The position numbers were made by a program, and so were the translations under genes. A stretch of 64,000 bases of DNA, taken from positions 1-64,000 of the forward strand of contig JAEEIT010000131.1 in the NCBI GenBank assembly GCA_016281535.1. Reading direction: 5' to 3'. Source of the stretch: Clostridia bacterium (GTDB taxonomy: Bacteria; Bacillota; Clostridia; Saccharofermentanales; Saccharofermentanaceae). The notes below the pieces were generated by a model that saw nothing but the letters and a program-made list of their open reading frames with translations, searched no databases and was not told the DNA's origin. This document shows positions 59,585 through 64,000 of the stretch, piece after piece. The first letter of the stretch is position 1. Every line of letters starts with the position of its first letter.

Positions 59585-61788
59585 GTACGAATTTGAACCC
59601 TGAGGGGATGATACTGGGCGGGAGATACCGCATCGTGAAGCTGATCGGAAGCGGAGGTATGGCCGATGTGTATCTGGCAACCGACCTCGATTCCGGCATG
59701 AATGTCGCGATCAAGATCCTGAAGCAGGAGTTTGCTACGAATGTGGAATTCATCAAGCGGTTCGATACCGAGGCGAAAGCCGCGTCATCGCTGTCTCACG
59801 CCAATATTGTTCATGTGTTCGGTGTCGGGACGGAGGGTAATATCCGCTACATGGTCCAGGAATATGTCGAGGGTATTACGGTTAAGGATATGATCCTTCA
59901 GAACGGGCATCTGGACTGGAAAGTCGCGGTGCCGATCGTGATCCAGGTGGGTATGGCGCTCGATACGGCGCACCAGAACGGAATCGTGCATCGTGATATC
60001 AAGCCCCACAATATCCTGATCACGCGTGACCGTGTGGCGAAGGTGACGGACTTCGGTATCGCTCATGCTTCGACCAATCATACGATCACGCTTACATCCG
60101 GTGGTGCACTTGGTTCTGTCCACTATTTCTCACCGGAGCAGGCCAGAGGCGGTATTGTCAGCCCGAGTTCGGACATTTATTCCCTGGGCGTCACTCTTTT
60201 CGAGATGCTGACAGGCCGTGTTCCTTTCGATGGAGAGAATTCTGTGGCGATTGCCGTCAAACATCTCCAGGAGCCGGTGCCTTATGCTTCTTCGTTCGTA
60301 CCCGGTATTCCGCAGGGCCTTGATGCCATTATCCAGAAGGCCATGCAGAAGGACCCGAAGATGCGCTACAAGTCGATCCGTGAGATGGTCACGGAACTGG
60401 ATGCATTGATGGTCGATCCGAATGGTTCCTATGGTATCGTGGATGCCAATGCCGAGACACCGAATGAGGTAACGGATATGCCCGGAGTGGCTCCTGTCAT
60501 CCGTCAGGAACCGAATTACGGCAAATTGAAAGATATTGAAAGATCCATTAAAGTCAGAAGACGTTCGAGATGGAAAGATAACCTCATCGTGATTGTAGTC
60601 GTGATCGTGATCATCGGTCTTCTGATCGGTCTTACTTATCTGGTGACAGACACGCTGAAGAAGTCTGTCCGTCAGGAGACGCAGAGCGTATTTGTTGTAC
60701 AGAACTATGTCGGCAAACGTATCGTCGAGGTGCAGCAGATCTTCGAGGAACATGAGTTCACTACGTATAAAGTCGAGTATGAGATAAGGACAGACTATGC
60801 ACCGGGTGTCGTCGTCAAGCAGAATATCCAGGAAGGCATGGAGATGAAGAATAACAGCTCCGTGAATGTTCTGGTGCTTACGGTGAGTAAGGCTCCGGAT
60901 GCGGTGGAACTTCCTGATTATGCAGGAATGGACTATAAAGAAGTCTACGAGACATTGAAGAAGGAAGGCTACGAGGTATCGATGCGTCCTGAGATCAACG
61001 ATGATAATAAGGTCGGTGTGATCCTGCGTACGGAACCGCCGGCCGGAACGCCGGTCAAGCCGAACGCCTCGATTACGATCGTATTCAGCCAGCAGTCATC
61101 TGAGGTCGAAGTTCCGTACATGTATAAGAGTGATCTGAAGACGGCGAAGGAAATGATCGATGCGGCTGATCTGGTACTTGGTGGGATCGAGATCAGTCCG
61201 GAACTGCAGGAACAGAATCTCCCGGAGACAGAACTCTTCGTGCTACTGACAGATCCGACGCCCGGAACCAAGGTGCAGAGAAAGTCGGCGATCCGTCTGT
61301 ATGTCGGTAATGCAGAAGATGTTGCCCGTGGAGGAACACCGACTCCGACGCCGGAGATCATTGGCTATACACTTACCGTTGAGTATACTGGGGAAGGTTC
61401 CGTATCCGGTGAAGGTGTGTATCCGGTAAATGATCCGGTCACGATCACGGCGGTACCGAATATCGGGTATCAGTTCGTATCCTGGGTGGATGAAGCGGGT
61501 CAGGTGATCAGCTATTCTGCTTCATATACGTTTGTCATGCCGGAAGGTGATTTCAAGGTAAAGGCGATATTTGAACCTGTTCCGACTCCGTCGCCGATTC
61601 CGACGGCAACACCTACACCGACACCGACTCCGACTCCGACTCCGACACCAACACCTACGCCGACACCGACGCCCACGCCGACACCCACACCGACGCCAAC
61701 GCCGGTTCCGCCGCCGTCTCAGAATTCGGATCCGACGCCGCCTACCGGTCAGGATGAACCGCAGGATGGAGAGCTTCCGATTGCCTGA
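59581..61788 (+). CDS. prkC: PASTA-domain Ser/Thr protein kinase with C-terminal InlB-like repeat and Thr-Pro tail
   Basis: GSGGMADVYLATD, HRDIKPHNILI, DFGIAHAS; TM; three PASTA units; then YTLTVEYTGEGSVSGEGVYPVNDPVTITAVPNIGYQFVSWVDEAG...FVMPEGDFKVKAIFEP and a (TP)n tail. Confidence 0.94.
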   Translation: MSTNLNPEGMILGGRYRIVKLIGSGGMADVYLATDLDSGMNVAIKILKQEFATNVEFIKRFDTEAKAASSLSHANIVHVFGVGTEGNIRYMVQEYVEGITVKDMILQNGHLDWKVAVPIVIQVGMALDTAHQNGIVHRDIKPHNILITRDRVAKVTDFGIAHASTNHTITLTSGGALGSVHYFSPEQARGGIVSPSSDIYSLGVTLFEMLTGRVPFDGENSVAIAVKHLQEPVPYASSFVPGIPQGLDAIIQKAMQKDPKMRYKSIREMVTELDALMVDPNGSYGIVDANAETPNEVTDMPGVAPVIRQEPNYGKLKDIERSIKVRRRSRWKDNLIVIVVVIVIIGLLIGLTYLVTDTLKKSVRQETQSVFVVQNYVGKRIVEVQQIFEEHEFTTYKVEYEIRTDYAPGVVVKQNIQEGMEMKNNSSVNVLVLTVSKAPDAVELPDYAGMDYKEVYETLKKEGYEVSMRPEINDDNKVGVILRTEPPAGTPVKPNASITIVFSQQSSEVEVPYMYKSDLKTAKEMIDAADLVLGGIEISPELQEQNLPETELFVLLTDPTPGTKVQRKSAIRLYVGNAEDVARGGTPTPTPEIIGYTLTVEYTGEGSVSGEGVYPVNDPVTITAVPNIGYQFVSWVDEAGQVISYSASYTFVMPEGDFKVKAIFEPVPTPSPIPTATPTPTPTPTPTPTPTPTPTPTPTPTPTPTPTPVPPPSQNSDPTPPTGQDEPQDGELPIA
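61600..61710 (+). repeat. Hexanucleotide-like repeat encoding (Thr-Pro)n
   Basis: Repeated ACNCCN units (acaccgacaccgactccgactccg...) in the prkC 3' end. Confidence 0.95.
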
Positions 61789-61879
61789 CCATATGGCCGG
61801 GATGCAGAGGAAACCTATAGAAGTGTGAGGGAAGAAACAAACGGAAACGATCAGTGAACAGAAAAAGCCTGGCAGGATC

Positions 61880-62740
61880 ATGAAGGGCGTAGGTGGCGAG
61901 TACACGATACATCTGTCCGATGGACAGGATGTACTGGCCAAACCCCGCGGAATCTTCCGGAAAATGAAGGTGATTCCGACTGTCGGCGATTACTGTGAGA
62001 TCGAACCGTCCGGAGATCCGGATATTCCCTACACGATCGTTACCATAAAAGACAGGAAGAATCTTCTGATCCGCCCCAGCGTGGCGAATATCGATGTGCT
62101 GATCATAGCGGTGTCGATTTCGGATCCCCAGCCGGATCTGAAACTTCTGGATAAGCTTCTGATCCTCTGTCCGAAACTTAGGATCGATCCGGTGATCCTT
62201 CTGACGAAGACGGATCTGGCTCCGGATAAAGCAAAAGAGCTGGCAGCTGTATACGAAGAGGCGGGTTTCCGGATTCTACAGATATCGAAAGAGGAGATGC
62301 TCTCGGATGATGTTGTACGTGCGCTTTTCCGTGGGCATACGGTGGGTGTAGCCGGTCAGTCCGGAGTAGGCAAGTCTACATTATGCCACCGTCTCACGGG
62401 GAAAGAACATATCGAGGTGGGCGAGATCAGCGAGAGACTTAAGCGGGGCAAGCATACGACCCGGCATGTGGAGCTGTTCCCTTATGAGGGAGGATATCTG
62501 ATCGATACGCCCGGATTCTCGTCGCTTGAGGTAGACCGGATCGGTATCAGTGAAGAAGATCTGATCGGCGGGTATCCTGAACTTCTGAAAATTGCGGGGA
62601 AGTGCCGTTTCCAGGACTGCCGGCATAGAGGCGAGCTCGGATGCAGGGTGCAAGAAAGTGGAATTTCAGAAGGAAGACTTGCGCGGTATCGTGAGTTTTT
62701 AGATATAATAATAGAGACATCGAAAAGATACGGAAAATAG
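61880..62740 (+). CDS. rsgA: Ribosome small subunit-dependent GTPase A
   Basis: Circularly permuted GTPase: LLTKTDL, GVAGQSGVGKSTLCHRL, DTPGFSS, RGKHTTRHVEL, zinc motif CRFQDCRHRGELGCRV; start codon uncertain. Confidence 0.95.
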   Translation: MKGVGGEYTIHLSDGQDVLAKPRGIFRKMKVIPTVGDYCEIEPSGDPDIPYTIVTIKDRKNLLIRPSVANIDVLIIAVSISDPQPDLKLLDKLLILCPKLRIDPVILLTKTDLAPDKAKELAAVYEEAGFRILQISKEEMLSDDVVRALFRGHTVGVAGQSGVGKSTLCHRLTGKEHIEVGEISERLKRGKHTTRHVELFPYEGGYLIDTPGFSSLEVDRIGISEEDLIGGYPELLKIAGKCRFQDCRHRGELGCRVQESGISEGRLARYREFLDIIIETSKRYGK

Positions 62741-62755
62741 AAGGAAGGTATCCAT

Positions 62756-63415
62756 ATGAGTGATGTGGTGATTGCACCATCTATTCTGGCTGCGGATTGT
62801 GGCCGCCTCCATGATGAGATAAAGGAAGTGTCGGAAACAACGGCATTTCTGCACATTGATGTGATGGACGGGCATTATGTTCCGAATCTTACTTTCGGTG
62901 TGCCGGTCGTGCAGTCGATCAGAAAGAACACCAACATGGTCTTCGATGTCCACCTTATGGTGACGAATCCTCTTGATTTCTTCGGCCCTTTTGCTGAGGC
63001 TGGGGCCGATATGCTTACTTTCCATGTGGAAACGGTGGAAGATCCCGATGTGGCGATCGATAAAGTGAGGAAACTCGGTAAACGTGTGGGTATATCGATC
63101 CATCCGGATACACCGATCGAGAAGGTCCTTCCGTATTGTACGAAGGTCGATCTGGTCCTGGTTATGTCTGTCCGGCCGGGCTTCGGCGGACAGCATTTCA
63201 TGGAGGAGTCGATTGAACGGATCGCCGCTGTCCGCAAGGTGATTGATGAGGCTGGTGCCGATACGATTATTTCCGTGGATGGAGGAATCTGTGATGAGAC
63301 AGCTCCACGTGTCGTAAAGGCCGGCGCGAACTATCTGGTCGCCGGATCCGCTGTGTTCGGGAAGAAGGACCGTGTTGCGGCAATAAGGGAGCTTCGCACA
63401 TGTGCATTGTCGTAA
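62756..63415 (+). CDS. rpe: Ribulose-phosphate 3-epimerase
   Basis: IAPSILAADCGRL, LHIDVMDGHYVPNLTFG, VLVMSVRPGFGGQHF, ISVDGGI. Confidence 0.96.
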   Translation: MSDVVIAPSILAADCGRLHDEIKEVSETTAFLHIDVMDGHYVPNLTFGVPVVQSIRKNTNMVFDVHLMVTNPLDFFGPFAEAGADMLTFHVETVEDPDVAIDKVRKLGKRVGISIHPDTPIEKVLPYCTKVDLVLVMSVRPGFGGQHFMEESIERIAAVRKVIDEAGADTIISVDGGICDETAPRVVKAGANYLVAGSAVFGKKDRVAAIRELRTCALS

Positions 63416-64000
63416 TCGCCGGCGGACCGAATAAGGATCTGACGTCTCTTCTGCCTCGGCTGAAAACAGCGGAATCGCTGATCTGTGCCGATAGCGGCGC
63501 GGATGCACTGCGTCCATTCGGAATCCTTCCGGATGAGGTGTGGGGAGATATGGACTCGATATCCGAGGATACCCGTAACTGGATCTCGGAAAACCATATA
63601 CATACCCGTCTTTTCCCGGTAGAGAAGGATATGACGGACTCGGAGATCTGCCTGAGATCTGTTCCCAAAGAGAAAGAGATACTCTTCGTTACGTCTCTTC
63701 TCGGCAGAACCGATCATGTGATGGCCAATCTTTTCCTTACTATGAAGCTGAAAGAGGAAGGCAGAAGGATCACTGCGACGGATGGCGTTACGTGGGTGTT
63801 TCCGCTTCGTGGACAGTGCCGGTTCGACATCCCGGGTCATCTTGTGCGGGAAGACTATACATGTTCCCTCATTCCTATGGGGAGAGGCGCTGAGGGCGTG
63901 TCGACGATCGGCATGAAGTATCCGCTCTTTGAGAAGACGATTCTTCCCGGTTCTTCGCTTACGGTGAGTAATGAGTTTCGGATGGAAGAAAAAGAACACG
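63400..64000 (+). CDS. thiN: Thiamine diphosphokinase (partial, runs off window end)
   Basis: My translation from ATG 63400: MCIVVIAGGPNKDLTSLL...LICADSGADALRPFGILPDEVWGDMDSIS...FPVEKDMTDSEICL...SLLGRTDHVMANLFL; not in the supplied track because it lacks an in-window stop. Confidence 0.88.
   Translation, partial: MCIVVIAGGPNKDLTSLLPRLKTAESLICADSGADALRPFGILPDEVWGDMDSISEDTRNWISENHIHTRLFPVEKDMTDSEICLRSVPKEKEILFVTSLLGRTDHVMANLFLTMKLKEEGRRITATDGVTWVFPLRGQCRFDIPGHLVREDYTCSLIPMGRGAEGVSTIGMKYPLFEKTILPGSSLTVSNEFRMEEKEH

Noticed and set aside
61522-61941. Minus-strand Arg-rich ORF (RRRRIRILRRRRNRRWRR...)
   Set aside because: Artefact of the ACNCCN repeat that encodes the Thr-Pro tail of PrkC.
1-64000. 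CRISPR arrays, prophage, transposases, tRNA/rRNA genes
   Set aside because: No array of direct repeats with spacers, no phage or transposase motifs, and no tRNA cloverleaf seen apart from the tRNA-like part of tmRNA.

Overview
This is a dense chromosomal window from a Firmicute, most likely Clostridia (inferred from PolC, ScpAB, PrkC/PrpC, tmRNA, an IspH-S1 fusion and YolD-type proteins). It is mostly housekeeping genes on the + strand in long, translationally coupled runs (many ATGA/TAATG junctions). Recognisable blocks: (i) lipoprotein, SseB-like protein, tmRNA (minus); (ii) GH3, GH2-like protein, a minus-strand RluF-type pseudouridine synthase and a minus-strand two-component system; (iii) SAM methyltransferase, RluA-type synthase, HD protein, beta-helix protein; (iv) ileS, M50, trpS, scpA, scpB, RpiR-type regulator, HutP-family protein, cmk, ispH-rpsA fusion; (v) a large surface protein, an SOS-type Y-family polymerase with a YolD-like partner, an ABC transporter and an NlpC/P60 protein; (vi) rpsB, tsf, phosphatase, pyrH, frr, uppS, cdsA, dxr, rseP, ispG, polC, priA, def, fmt, rsmB, rlmN, prpC, prkC, rsgA, rpe, thiN (partial). 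I saw no CRISPR array, prophage, transposon or tRNA gene. The observations most worth following up are: a LacZ-like GH2 protein that appears to have lost both catalytic-glutamate motifs but kept its flanking domains; a structured leader between a clear promoter and rpsB; an internal promoter, RBS and ATG at the IspH/S1 junction; a LexA-type operator on the polY-yolD module; a terminator-like hairpin abutting the uppS start; a beta-solenoid surface protein with repeated acidic insertions; a PASTA kinase with an extra InlB-like repeat and a long Thr-Pro tail; an EF-Tu domain II-like/SseB fusion; and a tmRNA tag rich in Asn. All homology calls are from reading the sequence; no database search was run.
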